The position numbers were made by a program, and so were the translations under genes. From Anabaenopsis elenkinii CCIBt3563 (GTDB taxonomy: Bacteria > Cyanobacteriota > Cyanobacteriia > Cyanobacteriales > Nostocaceae): 64,000 nucleotides of DNA. Below the pieces are notes generated by a model. That model was not told the origin of the DNA and searched no databases. It worked only from the letters and a program-made list of their open reading frames with translations. This document shows, one piece after another, positions 29,945 through 39,783 of this stretch (its first letter is position 1; every line of letters starts with the position of its first letter). Where the stretch lies: positions 1,441,336-1,505,335 of the forward strand of contig NZ_CP063311.1 of the NCBI RefSeq assembly GCF_015245355.1, in the 5' to 3' direction.

Positions 29945-31459
29945 ATGATGTTCCCTGATTTTTCTGATTTTTCTGAACTAGCTGTACAAGGTAATTTTGT
30001 CCCGGTGTATCAAGAATGGGTAGCAGACCTGGATACCCCAGTATCTGCTTGGTATAAAGTATGCGCGGGTCAGCCTTATAGCTTTTTGTTGGAATCAGTA
30101 GAAGGGGGGGAAAACATCGGTCGTTATAGTTTACTGGGTTGCAATCCCCTGTGGATTTTGTCCGCCCGGGGTGACACCACTACTCAAACACATCGGGATG
30201 GTTCCCAAGTTGTGTTTACAGGAGACCCGTTTGCAGCTTTGGCTAAATGTTTGTCACCCTATAAACCAGTGACTTTACCCCAACTCCCCCCAGGAATTGG
30301 CGGACTGTTTGGCTTTTGGGGTTATGAGTTGATTCGCTGGATAGAACCACGTGTACCTATTCATCCCCCAGATGAGCGTAATATCCCTGATGGCTTGTGG
30401 ATGCAAGTAGACCACTTGTTGATTTTTGACCAGGTGAAACGGAAAATCTGGGCGATCGCCTATGCTGATTTACGTGACCCAGAGGTAGATTTACAGCAAG
30501 CTTATAAACAAGCGTGCGATCGCGTCACACAGATGCTCTCTCAGTTATCCCTACCCGTGTCACCCCAAGAAACAATGTTGGAATGGACACCACCAGGCAG
30601 CAAGGATGGGGGGGGAATCCAAGAATATACCAGCAACTTGACACAGGAGGAATTTTGTGCTAGTGTAAGAAAAGCGAAGGAATACATAAAGGCTGGAGAC
30701 ATATTTCAAGTCGTTATATCCCAGAGGTTATCGACAAAATACACAGGTGACCCCTTTGCCCTTTATCGCTCCCTGAGGCAAATTAATCCCTCTCCTTACA
30801 TGGCTTTCTTTAATTTCCAAGACTGGCAGATTATTGGCTCCAGTCCGGAGGTAATGGTAAAAGCCCAAAGCGATGGAGTGGGTGGGGTAGTAGCCACAGT
30901 CAGACCCATAGCTGGGACGCGTCCGAGAGGTAAAACCCCAGGGGAAGATGCAGCTTTAGCTACAGATTTACTGCAAGACCCCAAGGAAACAGCGGAACAC
31001 GTCATGTTAGTTGACCTGGGTCGTAACGACTTAGGACGTGTCTGTGAAAGTGGAAGCGTGAGAGTTGATGAGTTGATGGTGGTAGAGCGTTATTCCCATG
31101 TTATGCACATTGTGAGCAATGTGGTGGGTAAGCTATCATCAGATAAAAACGCCTGGGACTTACTCAAGGCCTGTTTCCCCGCAGGTACTGTCAGCGGTGC
31201 GCCGAAAATTCGGGCCATGGAAATTATTCACGAGTTGGAACAATGTCGTCGGGGTGTTTATTCTGGGGTCTATGGTTATTACGATTTTGAAGGAAAATTG
31301 AATAGTGCGATCGCCATTCGCACGATGGTATTGCATAATCATACTGTAACCGTCCAGGCGGGTGCGGGTCTAGTGGCTGATTCTGACCCACAGAAGGAAT
31401 ATCAGGAGACCTTGAATAAAGCTCGAGGTTTGTTAGTAGCTATTCGTTGTTTACAATGA
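29945..31459 (+). CDS. trpE: anthranilate synthase component I TrpE
   Basis: TrpE converts chorismate to anthranilate using ammonia from TrpG. The 504-aa protein has the N-terminal domain with the tryptophan feedback site SFLLESVEGGENIGRYSLLG (LLES motif) and the chorismate-binding core: DIFQVVISQRLS, ATVRPIAGTRPRGKTPGEDA, HVMLVDLGRNDLGRVCESGS, FPAGTVSGAPKIRAMEIIHE and IRTMVLHNHTVTVQAGAGLV. The LLES motif and full N-domain favour TrpE over PabB. TrpG is not in the window. It converges with the accessory helicase gene with only 8 bp between stops. Confidence 0.93.
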   Translation: MMFPDFSDFSELAVQGNFVPVYQEWVADLDTPVSAWYKVCAGQPYSFLLESVEGGENIGRYSLLGCNPLWILSARGDTTTQTHRDGSQVVFTGDPFAALAKCLSPYKPVTLPQLPPGIGGLFGFWGYELIRWIEPRVPIHPPDERNIPDGLWMQVDHLLIFDQVKRKIWAIAYADLRDPEVDLQQAYKQACDRVTQMLSQLSLPVSPQETMLEWTPPGSKDGGGIQEYTSNLTQEEFCASVRKAKEYIKAGDIFQVVISQRLSTKYTGDPFALYRSLRQINPSPYMAFFNFQDWQIIGSSPEVMVKAQSDGVGGVVATVRPIAGTRPRGKTPGEDAALATDLLQDPKETAEHVMLVDLGRNDLGRVCESGSVRVDELMVVERYSHVMHIVSNVVGKLSSDKNAWDLLKACFPAGTVSGAPKIRAMEIIHELEQCRRGVYSGVYGYYDFEGKLNSAIAIRTMVLHNHTVTVQAGAGLVADSDPQKEYQETLNKARGLLVAIRCLQ

Positions 31460-31467
31460 TGTGCTAT

Positions 31468-34400
31468 TTAATCAGTTTTTTGAGAGAGGATCAGGTTTAA
31501 TACATTCAGTTCCCGGGAGTGGAGGAGATATTTGTCTGTGAACAGTTTTTGTCTGATTTCTGCTAAAGCAGAACTTCTAAAGACTAAAAAGGGAAACTCT
31601 TGATAATTATCACCTATAGGTAAGATGTTAGTGACAGGGTATAACGAACGAAGGTATGTAAATAGAATATCACGGAAACGCAGGTCTTCTGGTTCTTCTG
31701 GTTCCTCAGCAAAATATTGACTCATCACTTCTCCACTAATAAATGCAAGTAAGGGTAAAGCGTAATATTGGTCACTATATTCACTGGTTTGTGTGAAGTT
31801 TTGTGTCTTGGGTGGCGCTTTTTTTAATTTCTCGACTAGTTCAATTGCATCTTGAGTTGCAAATCTTAAGTTTTCAGGATAAATTTGACTTTTACTAATT
31901 AGTTTGAGATTATCCCATAATTCTCCATGAGCGTACTTTTGTATATCCAGTAATTTGATTTGATAAGATTCTTGGATGTTATTAGTAGGTACTATGAGTA
32001 ACCCACCGTTAATATAACCTAACTCTAAAGGAGGAACATCTAGTAGTTGATCAAAACTATTAGCTAATTGCAAAAATTGCTCCTTAAAAGACTTCTGTAA
32101 TTTTAAATAACTTTCTTCCGTGGTTTTTTCAACCACAAAGTCCCCATCTCCCATGAGTTTCTCTAGTCTGGTATAGACTTGTTTTAATAACTCATGACCC
32201 CGATGGATTTGATATTCTTTCTTAAGTTGGTTGATCAGATTAACTATCTGACTAGAAAATGTTTCCCCAGCAGCTAAAACCGACTTACCACCAATAGGAA
32301 TCAGTATATATTTCTTCCTGCCAATTTTACCATATCCATATATGCGAGTCATCATGGAAGCCTTAAGAATTAACAGCAGGTTTAATAAATTGAGGACACT
32401 TTCTTGTAAAGACAATTGAGGGTTATCTTGGTAATAAACAGAACGTTCAGCTAAATAGAAGTACAAGTATTTATCTTGGTTATCTATATGATCATTTCCC
32501 CGACCGCGATAAATCACCTGAATGATTTCCATCAGGTTTTTTTCAATCTCAAACTTAGGGATTTCTACCAAAATGTGCTTGGCTTTGGGGAAAGATAAAC
32601 CACGACTTCCCGAAGCAGTCATGAAAACTACCTTGACATTTTCCTGATACTGTTGAAGTTGTTGTTTCTCTAATTCCGAGATATTGGCGTGTATTTCTAT
32701 ATAGTGAGTATTTTTCTGGAAGTTCTCCCTACCCAAAGTTTCCTGGAGCTTGTCAATAATTTGTGTTAGTTTGGGTTTATTTTGGATGTATACTATAAAT
32801 TGTTGCACCTGAGGATCTTGTAATAAATTTTGGATATCGGCGAAAATCACCTCTAAGAGCTTTTTCTCTAAATTAGATTTATCCTTTAATTGCGCGCGAT
32901 CGCTAAATTTACAAGACTCAATAAAAATTTGATAGCTAATAGTTAAGCTTTTAGCGGGGTAGGAATTAGCGTTAATCATGGTCGCAGGTAATTTTTTAAA
33001 CTGCAAATTGACCACCGACAGGGGTTGAATATTCTCCCCAGCTTGACGAAAGTAGATTTTATTCGGTTCAGGTGTGGTATTTTCTAGATGTTGACAAATG
33101 ACATTTTGATCAACGATGGAAGCATCTGCAATAATTACCTTAGTGTTAAAACCATTTTCAGGTTGATTTAATTGATATTTATTGATGAGTTTGTGAATAC
33201 CATGGAGAAACTCTACTCCTCCCTCATCCCCGGTAATTTCGTCTATCATGATAAATAAATGTTTGATGCGACGGGAGATATTTTGCATCTTTTGGGGAAA
33301 AACCTTATTTTCCCTGGTATTGTATGCGTCGCTGAATATTTTATCCAGGTGTTTGAGAGTATCTCCAGTCTGAGTTTTCTTCAAAGACTGGGTGGAAGTA
33401 GTAGCAATAACGTTGTCAGATAATTTGTGAGTAATGGTAGTATATAGTCCTTCACAAAGACTCTTTAAAACACCTGCGGTTTTTTCCCCCCGGTCTATAA
33501 TAGTATCATCGGTAATGTGTTCCAGTCGGTTACCGCGTCTCACCCCTCTTTCCACCTTTTGACTCTTAAGAAAATTAACTGTTCCTTGAATAAAATCCTC
33601 TTGATATAGGTTCGAGGTATATTCAACAGAACATTTACCAGAGTTATCCTGAATCAGGTGAGTATGAGTATTGATCGCCAAGATTCTGTCATCTACTAAA
33701 TTACCGGTTGCTTTATCCTTGAATTTTTCGATGATGTCGAGATTTACCTGTTTGCGGGGACTGACATAGAAAAATAGAAACCCTTCATCTAAATGATGTT
33801 TCAGAAAATTGACGATCGCAGTGGTTTTACCAATACCTGGGTTTCCGGTGAGGAATATATAGGTATTCTCAGACAGCAAAGATTTGTGAATCAGTTGACT
33901 ATGTGCTTCGCGAAAGTTGTAGCTTCCCGTCAAACCTAAGTCGGAAATTAACTCTGGAGGAACTGGGGCGACAGAGTTAAAAAAGTCGCTGATTTTTTCG
34001 GTGTGAGGTGGTATGATGTTAATGCGATCGCGGGTAATGTTGACAAGAGAGTTGACAAATTCCCTACCTTGGTCAAAGCTAATCCCTGCGTTACGCTTAA
34101 TTTTATCTAAAACTCGACGACGCGCGTCGGTGATTTCTTCTTTTTGGTCATGTGATTTATAGATTTGATGACAAGTCTCAAAAATCTTGAGTTGATCCGG
34201 TGTAATAGATATAGTATTGAATGAGCGATCGCTATAACCAATAGCATTAAACATAATTGACGATCTATCTGATATCATCCCCGTTTCTTGGAGAAATTGG
34301 TTAAAGCTATAAATATAAGCAGCAGCTTGAATTAACTTAGCGGTTTCTTTATCCTTAGCCTTAAAAGCCGTGAAATAGTCTGTTAAACTAGGAGAAAAAT

Positions 34401-35070
34401 CTAAATCTAAAGAATTAGTATCAACACTCAAGCTAGAAAACACACTTTTAGAACGGACATAGTTAACATCTCGGATCAATAAGCTGCGAATAACTTCCAC
34501 ATAATCAATATTTTGGATATCTTCATCGGTGTGAATAGAAAATACTGACAAATCAAGACATAACACCCGATATTTGCGACGATACTTGAGCAAAATTAAA
34601 GTATCTGCATTCAGAAAACCACCTTTTTTCTGATATCTAGGAATATAGTCAGCAGTATTTTCTAACTGCTGAAACTGGGAAAGAACATCTTTAAACCACT
34701 GGGTCTGGTCAGTTTCATAAGTTCCAATACTGTTATCACCATGAAAGCAGCATTGATAGTAGATAATTTCCATATCCTTAATTTGATCTCCCAAGGATGT
34801 CAAATATTCTCTAAAGAAATTTAACCCCGATAAAAATCCTTTCTGAACAAAGAATTGACACCAAGTTTCAGCTATATCTCGTTCTAATGTACTTAATACC
34901 CTATCAACTATTCTTTGTCGAATTTTAGAGAACTTGAGGTTTTCTAATTGGTGACGATATAAATTACCAAATTTCTGCTTAATTTGTTTCTGCTGAATAT
35001 AGCAGAGAACACCAATATTAAAACCCACCTCAAATAATCTTCCTAAATCCTCAGCTATGTTCGCAGTCAT
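31468..35070 (-). CDS. large SF2-type helicase/ATPase of an accessory two-gene module
   Basis: The 1200-aa protein has an unrecognised N-terminal region (1-390) and a P-loop helicase core: Walker A FLTGNPGIGKTTAIV (406-420), a motif-Ia-like FYVSPRKQVNLDIIEKF, Walker B HLFIMIDEITG (604-614), VIIADASIVD (about 645), VVFMTASGSRGLSFPKAKH (motif V, 814-832) and IIQVIYRGRGN (motif VI, 849-859). A helical C-terminal region (870-1200) follows. This order fits an SF2 helicase with a large insertion between Walker A and B. It lies 523 bp downstream of the 1013-aa gene, a gap mostly made of an inserted MITE. High Lys/Asn/Ile content suggests an AT-rich, transferred island. Confidence 0.75.
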   Translation of the reverse strand: MTANIAEDLGRLFEVGFNIGVLCYIQQKQIKQKFGNLYRHQLENLKFSKIRQRIVDRVLSTLERDIAETWCQFFVQKGFLSGLNFFREYLTSLGDQIKDMEIIYYQCCFHGDNSIGTYETDQTQWFKDVLSQFQQLENTADYIPRYQKKGGFLNADTLILLKYRRKYRVLCLDLSVFSIHTDEDIQNIDYVEVIRSLLIRDVNYVRSKSVFSSLSVDTNSLDLDFSPSLTDYFTAFKAKDKETAKLIQAAAYIYSFNQFLQETGMISDRSSIMFNAIGYSDRSFNTISITPDQLKIFETCHQIYKSHDQKEEITDARRRVLDKIKRNAGISFDQGREFVNSLVNITRDRINIIPPHTEKISDFFNSVAPVPPELISDLGLTGSYNFREAHSQLIHKSLLSENTYIFLTGNPGIGKTTAIVNFLKHHLDEGFLFFYVSPRKQVNLDIIEKFKDKATGNLVDDRILAINTHTHLIQDNSGKCSVEYTSNLYQEDFIQGTVNFLKSQKVERGVRRGNRLEHITDDTIIDRGEKTAGVLKSLCEGLYTTITHKLSDNVIATTSTQSLKKTQTGDTLKHLDKIFSDAYNTRENKVFPQKMQNISRRIKHLFIMIDEITGDEGGVEFLHGIHKLINKYQLNQPENGFNTKVIIADASIVDQNVICQHLENTTPEPNKIYFRQAGENIQPLSVVNLQFKKLPATMINANSYPAKSLTISYQIFIESCKFSDRAQLKDKSNLEKKLLEVIFADIQNLLQDPQVQQFIVYIQNKPKLTQIIDKLQETLGRENFQKNTHYIEIHANISELEKQQLQQYQENVKVVFMTASGSRGLSFPKAKHILVEIPKFEIEKNLMEIIQVIYRGRGNDHIDNQDKYLYFYLAERSVYYQDNPQLSLQESVLNLLNLLLILKASMMTRIYGYGKIGRKKYILIPIGGKSVLAAGETFSSQIVNLINQLKKEYQIHRGHELLKQVYTRLEKLMGDGDFVVEKTTEESYLKLQKSFKEQFLQLANSFDQLLDVPPLELGYINGGLLIVPTNNIQESYQIKLLDIQKYAHGELWDNLKLISKSQIYPENLRFATQDAIELVEKLKKAPPKTQNFTQTSEYSDQYYALPLLAFISGEVMSQYFAEEPEEPEDLRFRDILFTYLRSLYPVTNILPIGDNYQEFPFLVFRSSALAEIRQKLFTDKYLLHSRELNVLNLILSQKTD

Positions 35071-35210
35071 ATTGATTTATTTCCTTTTCTTATTAGTCAT
35101 CCTATTGGAGTTGAGAAATTATCAGTAAGGAAAGGGAACACCGGAACAGACATCCTCTCAGAAATCAAATAGGAGTCCTATATAACTAAAAACCATACAT
35201 ACCCCCTAAG

Positions 35211-35594
35211 AGGTTGTTTAGAAAGTCATGATTAGTGTATCAACTATTGTTTCACCCCACCCTAACCCTCCCCTTGTAAGGCTATCCATTACCCGGATCT
35301 TTCTTAACATTCGTGAGAGCGATCGCTCGCAAACCCCCAAACCTTAATCCTCCGTTGATGATTCTCAATAAAATAAGGGTTTTATCAAGAACAATAAGGT
35401 ACATTTTGTCAAGAGTAGGGAAATTTTCAAGCGTTGAAACCATTGCCACATAAATGTTTCAACATTATTAAGAAAAATGTGGGTAATGGATAGCCTTGTA
35501 AGGGGAGGGGACTGGATTTTATTGTTTCGGTGTGTTCCCTGTTCCATGTTCTCTAAGATAAAAATTACCTGTTGAAAACTTATCAAACATCCTC
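35211..35594. mobile_element. MITE-like element copy A (TSD TAA), carrying a nested element
   Basis: The ends are GAGGTTGTTTAGAAAGT... and ...ACTTATCAAACATCCTC, an inverted repeat. TAA is repeated at both flanks (35208-35210 and 35595-35597). Internal landmarks shared with other copies are ATTAGTGTATCAACTATTG, the hairpin CTCCCCTTGTAAGGGGAG (here split) and AAAATTACCTGTTGAAAAC. A second element occupies 35281-35494; without it and its duplicated 8 bp the copy is about 160 bp. Confidence 0.8.
35281..35494. mobile_element. nested 214-bp element with 8-bp target duplication
   Basis: Inverted ends GCTATCCATTACCC (35281-35294) and GGGTAATGGATAGC (35481-35494) are perfect over 14 bp. The MITE sequence CTTGTAAG is duplicated at both sides (35273-35280 and 35495-35502). 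It encodes no protein. An 8-bp duplication and GGC-type ends are like the ISL3 family, but no transposase remains to confirm this. Confidence 0.8.
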
Positions 35595-38500
35595 TAAGAA
35601 CTTGATTTGGGTCTTGCGAGTATATCCCTGACATAAGTTAAAAAAGCCAGAGAGTTAAACTCTCTGCGACCACAACCATATTTTAATAAAGCTAGTTGAC
35701 CAGTAGAGTCATCTCCGATCAGGTTTTGATAAGGGTCTAACTTGATTTGAAGTTTACCCGACTTTTCATGCTTTTGATAACGGGAGAAATGAAACAAAGT
35801 CAAGCATTGCAAAATCTCACTTTTTAAGTGACTGTCCTGATAAATTAGTCCGGTTCTAATATCCTTGTCATCCAGTATACCCTGATAAATATTCAGCAAA
35901 GTTGCGTAAGACATCACACCATTATAGTTGGTATCTTTAGCAACTGCGATACCGTTAAACAAATTGAAAAATACAATTGACTTCTTGCTACTATCTTCTA
36001 CTAACTGTGTCAGTTCTACAGTATCTTGAATATATAATGATGTTGAGTTAATCTTGTTTTCAACTTTGACTGCGTAGTATTTATCAAAAAACATCGGATA
36101 AATTTTAATATCATTCCTTTCCCTTGTCAAAGCCCTAATGACATTTTCCGACATAAAAAATAGTTCCTCGCTTTTAGTTTGAGTGATGTGTAATGTGCTG
36201 CTGTAGGGAACTTTTGCTATGTAAATAAAGTGTCTGTAGCCTCTTTTATAGAGTTGATCTACATTCTCAACTATCACACTAGGATACGAAAACATATCTT
36301 CATGATTATCATAGTTTTCCGAAAATGTTTTCAATAATCTTAATGTCGCAGTTTGCGGTTGAATTTGGAAATCAATAATTTCCCCCATCAGGTTAGATTT
36401 TTTCGCTTCCATTCCCCATCTGCTATCACTACCGCGACTAGAAACTATGATCATTGCTAGTTTATCTAGTTCCCGAAATTGAAATTTATCTCCAGGGGGG
36501 AAAGTGAACTTTTTCGGTAATATAGAATACAAGGATGCTAAAGTATTAGGAATTTTAAATTTACCATTGGTCGTGAAATTATTAATATCTATTCCCTGGG
36601 AATTACTCCGATATTTTTCATTCAATAAGTGGGATAATACACCGGTCAAGGAAACTATGAATTTTTCTATGGGTGCATCATCTGTCTTGTTATTAAGGTG
36701 TATCCTTAAAATGGGAATAAATAACTTTGATCGTCCCTCTAATAAGACATACAAGCAGATGTAAGCTAGTAAGCTGTAGGTAATTTTGTAAATAAATTCT
36801 TGATGAGACTCTAGTTTCTGGGTTTCAAGTTTACCAGGTTCTAGTTTTTTAGGATCTGGACGATAGGGAAATATTACCAACTTACGGTTTGATAGGTTTT
36901 CTTGACAAAATTTATAGCAACTGTTCGCTGGTACAAATACTACGGGTAAAACATCAATACCCGATTGTATATCATATTGCATCTGAAAAGTTTCTCTATC
37001 ATCAGTCTCAAAAAAGTAGATTTCACTGATAGTCATTTTGGCTGGGAGACTGACGAGAAAACTGTTATCTGTGGTTGCTTCCCCCAAATTGATATATTTA
37101 AGACAGTCTTTAGGATTCTCCCGTAACAGAGATTTAAGAAATGTATCTCTATCAACAATAGTGTTAATATCTGCTTCTAAAATACTATTCTTGACAGAAA
37201 TATGTAGGGGATATTCCCTGGTAGGGAAGGAAGTTTTCCGCTTGATCAGATTTATTAAAACTCCCTTGAGAGTTTTGATTTTTCGTTGAACTTCAAACTT
37301 TTTGAAACCCTCAATAATTTTTCTAAATATTTGTTTTTTAGCCTGATCATCACTACCTTGCAATATTGGTAATACAGATTGTTCAAATTTAGTAATGGGG
37401 TTATATTCTAAATTATTCTGGGGATTATTAGTATCTTGACGAAATGCAAATAAAAAGTAATATAAAAATGCTATCTTTAACACCTTATATACAAAAGACG
37501 TTTTTCTAGATTCATCTTTGACACCTTCTTTATGTTCTTTACTATCGGGATCTAAAAGACTTTGATTATGCTCAAAAACTGTTTTACCCCCATAGGCTTG
37601 GACTTTACCATCAAATTTCAACTTTAACCCAAAAATAAATTCTACTTTCTCGCGGTTTTCCTGTTCTGTTTCTCCTAGGTAACCCTCAATCAAGGGGATA
37701 ATGGGAAGCATATCAAATGCTTCACTCCGAGAAAACATATTTTGGTAATTAACCTCTACTCCCTCATAGTTAACTATATATTCCCCGTCTGCTTTGTGGG
37801 TATCATTAATATAGTCATCTAGTAATTTTAATCTTCTGATTAAGTCCTGTAAATATATTTTACCTTGCAAGTTGTTCTGACTAGCATTGTCATCAATATT
37901 TTCATAGAGAAATTCTAAATATTTGATTTTGGCTAACTTCTTTAATTTACCTAATGTTTGCTGGTTCACCAGATTTTCTAAGCGGTGAATATCTGATTGA
38001 TCATTTTTCTCTAAGTTCTCTAAAATATCTTCTAGGTCATTCCTTTCCTCCGATGTAGGATCAAGTTGAATATCTATAAAGTTATTAATTCCCTCTAATA
38101 AGTGGGCGGTAAAATTACTGGGTTTGTCCACTGAGATTTTAACTTTATGCGTTTTAAGTAGTTGTGTGTGTTGTCCGTCGTTATGTTTAACTGTTAACCG
38201 CTGTTGTTGTAATTGGTTAGATGGTGGGAAATTATAGGCGAGGTCAAATTTATTTGATGGTTGGTGAAATGTCTGCAAATCTGCAATCAGTTGTGTAACA
38301 AATGTCAATCTATCTAGAGATAGATTTTTGTCGCAACATGATGTTAAATTTTCTCTAACTAATTCAGTGATGTTACTTATCTGCTCTGGAAATCTCTCTT
38401 GAGAACCAGGGCTAAAATTGAGAGTAGCAGCACGTACCCCCTGAGCATTTCCTAAAGGACTATTCACTTGTGAAGTGGCGATTTCGCCGGCTATTTGATT

Positions 38501-38635
38501 AATATCCACCACTAACCATTGATGATGATTATTGGTTTTGAATATTGGTTTTTTCTCTAAGCTTTGACAGATTTTCGTTAGTAAGTCAGTATAATCGACA
38601 TTTGCTAAATCAGGATTAATTGTAATTTTATTCAC
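35594..38635 (-). CDS. unrecognised ~1013-aa protein, partner of the helicase
   Basis: No known domain was recognised. The frame could start at 38743, giving an apparent N-terminal membrane helix, but GAGGTG lies 7 nt before a GTG at 38635 (VNKITINPDLANVDYTDLLT), so the shorter soluble form is preferred. Landmarks in the 1013-aa numbering: an acidic middle part (190-310), a possible strand-rich block at 685-850 with LAMIIVSSRGSDSRWGMEA (727-745) and GYRHFIYIAKVPYSST (799-814), and a C-terminus with LLKYGCGRREFNSLAFLTYV. The last 300 residues read like an alternating alpha/beta fold; a very divergent PIWI/RNase H-like domain is one possibility. The stop codon is formed at the junction with MITE copy A. 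Confidence 0.65.
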   Translation of the reverse strand: MNKITINPDLANVDYTDLLTKICQSLEKKPIFKTNNHHQWLVVDINQIAGEIATSQVNSPLGNAQGVRAATLNFSPGSQERFPEQISNITELVRENLTSCCDKNLSLDRLTFVTQLIADLQTFHQPSNKFDLAYNFPPSNQLQQQRLTVKHNDGQHTQLLKTHKVKISVDKPSNFTAHLLEGINNFIDIQLDPTSEERNDLEDILENLEKNDQSDIHRLENLVNQQTLGKLKKLAKIKYLEFLYENIDDNASQNNLQGKIYLQDLIRRLKLLDDYINDTHKADGEYIVNYEGVEVNYQNMFSRSEAFDMLPIIPLIEGYLGETEQENREKVEFIFGLKLKFDGKVQAYGGKTVFEHNQSLLDPDSKEHKEGVKDESRKTSFVYKVLKIAFLYYFLFAFRQDTNNPQNNLEYNPITKFEQSVLPILQGSDDQAKKQIFRKIIEGFKKFEVQRKIKTLKGVLINLIKRKTSFPTREYPLHISVKNSILEADINTIVDRDTFLKSLLRENPKDCLKYINLGEATTDNSFLVSLPAKMTISEIYFFETDDRETFQMQYDIQSGIDVLPVVFVPANSCYKFCQENLSNRKLVIFPYRPDPKKLEPGKLETQKLESHQEFIYKITYSLLAYICLYVLLEGRSKLFIPILRIHLNNKTDDAPIEKFIVSLTGVLSHLLNEKYRSNSQGIDINNFTTNGKFKIPNTLASLYSILPKKFTFPPGDKFQFRELDKLAMIIVSSRGSDSRWGMEAKKSNLMGEIIDFQIQPQTATLRLLKTFSENYDNHEDMFSYPSVIVENVDQLYKRGYRHFIYIAKVPYSSTLHITQTKSEELFFMSENVIRALTRERNDIKIYPMFFDKYYAVKVENKINSTSLYIQDTVELTQLVEDSSKKSIVFFNLFNGIAVAKDTNYNGVMSYATLLNIYQGILDDKDIRTGLIYQDSHLKSEILQCLTLFHFSRYQKHEKSGKLQIKLDPYQNLIGDDSTGQLALLKYGCGRREFNSLAFLTYVRDILARPKSSS

Positions 38636-39015
38636 GGTAAACACCTCAGTATGCAGATATCTGCAATTGATATCTATGGATATAATAAGCACAATTATAA
38701 TTATACCCGATAGTGACCAATGAAACAGTAGAAACTTAACCAAAAACGGGCATAAAAAAAGTCCAGTAATCAGGACTAAAAAATAAGATGAAGATTAGGG
38801 AGTGTTAATTCCTGAGAGGATGTTTGTCAAGTCATGATTAGTGTATCAACTATTGTTTGAACCCTCCCTAACCCTCCCCTTGTAAGGGGAGGGGACTGGA
38901 TTTGATTGTTTTTTGTGTGTTCCCTGTTTCCTGATCCGGTGTTCCCTAAGATAAAAATTACCTGTTGAAAACTTATCAAACATCCTCTGAGGGTAATTCA
39001 CAGGAGAGAAGAAAA
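38636..39015. other. spacer upstream of the accessory pair
   Basis: The 380-bp spacer between purQ and the 1013-aa gene (both minus) holds MITE copy B at 38816-38987. The part 38650-38800 is very AT-rich and should carry the promoter of the accessory pair. A small hairpin AGTCC...GGACT sits at about 38759-38776. Confidence 0.5.
38816..38987. mobile_element. MITE-like element copy B (TSD TGA)
   Basis: This 172-bp copy starts GAGGATGTTTGTCAAGTCAT and ends ACTTATCAAACATCCTC. TGA is duplicated at 38813-38815 and 38988-38990. It contains the hairpin CTCCCCTTGTAAGGGGAG intact. It lies between purQ and the start of the 1013-aa gene, i.e. at the edge of the accessory island. Confidence 0.85.
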
Positions 39016-39690
39016 TTAAGCCATGACGGCAATTTTCCCTAACAGGCCTTGAAATAGGCGCAAACCATCAGTAGGACCCAGGGAAGCATCTGACGCTCTT
39101 TCTGGGTGAGGCATCATGCCTAAAACATTGCCTTGTCGATTACAAATCCCGGCGATATTGTTCAGTGAGCCGTTAGGATTGTCCCCTGCATAGCGGAAAA
39201 CCACTTGACCATGATCTTCCAAGGCTGCTAAAGTAGATTTATCAGCATAAAATCGGCCTTCTCCGTGGGCAATAGGCAGAGTGATAGTTTCATTGGTACT
39301 GTAGGCTTGAGTCCAAGGAATATCGGTACGCTCAACGGTAAGCGGAGCGCGATCGCAGATAAAATGCAAATCCTGATTTCTCGTCAAAGCCCCCGGTAAC
39401 AGGCCAGCTTCAGTTAATACCTGAAAACCATTACAAATACCGAGAACAAATTTACCGGATTCAGCGTGTGCAATCACCTGCTGCATCACAGGGGAGAAGC
39501 GGGCGATCGCACCACAACGCAGATAGTCACCGTAACTAAAGCCACCGGGGATGATAATGACATCCAAATCAGCAATATCGGTTTCTTGATGCCAAACCAT
39601 ACGAGTAGGCTGTCCCAGCAAATCTCTGGTAACATAAGCCACATCGCGATCGCAATTAGAACCGGGAAAAACTAAAACCCCAAATTTCAT
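39016..39690 (-). CDS. purQ: FGAM synthase glutaminase subunit PurQ
   Basis: PurQ supplies ammonia from glutamine for PurL in step 4 of IMP synthesis. The 224-aa class I amidotransferase has [20 protein letters not shown], the oxyanion segment [20 protein letters not shown], the catalytic Cys in [20 protein letters not shown] and the His-Glu pair in [11 protein letters not shown]. It lies 93 bp downstream of purS on the same strand. PurL is not in the window. Confidence 0.97.
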   Translation of the reverse strand: MKFGVLVFPGSNCDRDVAYVTRDLLGQPTRMVWHQETDIADLDVIIIPGGFSYGDYLRCGAIARFSPVMQQVIAHAESGKFVLGICNGFQVLTEAGLLPGALTRNQDLHFICDRAPLTVERTDIPWTQAYSTNETITLPIAHGEGRFYADKSTLAALEDHGQVVFRYAGDNPNGSLNNIAGICNRQGNVLGMMPHPERASDASLGPTDGLRLFQGLLGKIAVMA

Positions 39691-39783
39691 GATTTACTGA
39701 TACATTCCTCTTAATTAGTGCAGTGGTAGTCAGGAATGGGGACAGAGAAATTAATATATTTCCCTGTCTCCCCATCCTGGATG

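Noticed and set aside
35365..35634. 89-codon minus-strand frame across MITE copy A
   Set aside because: It is built from the MITE, its nested element and the end of the 1013-aa gene in the wrong frame; the similar frames at 49748-49969 and 53672-54064 come from the same repeats.
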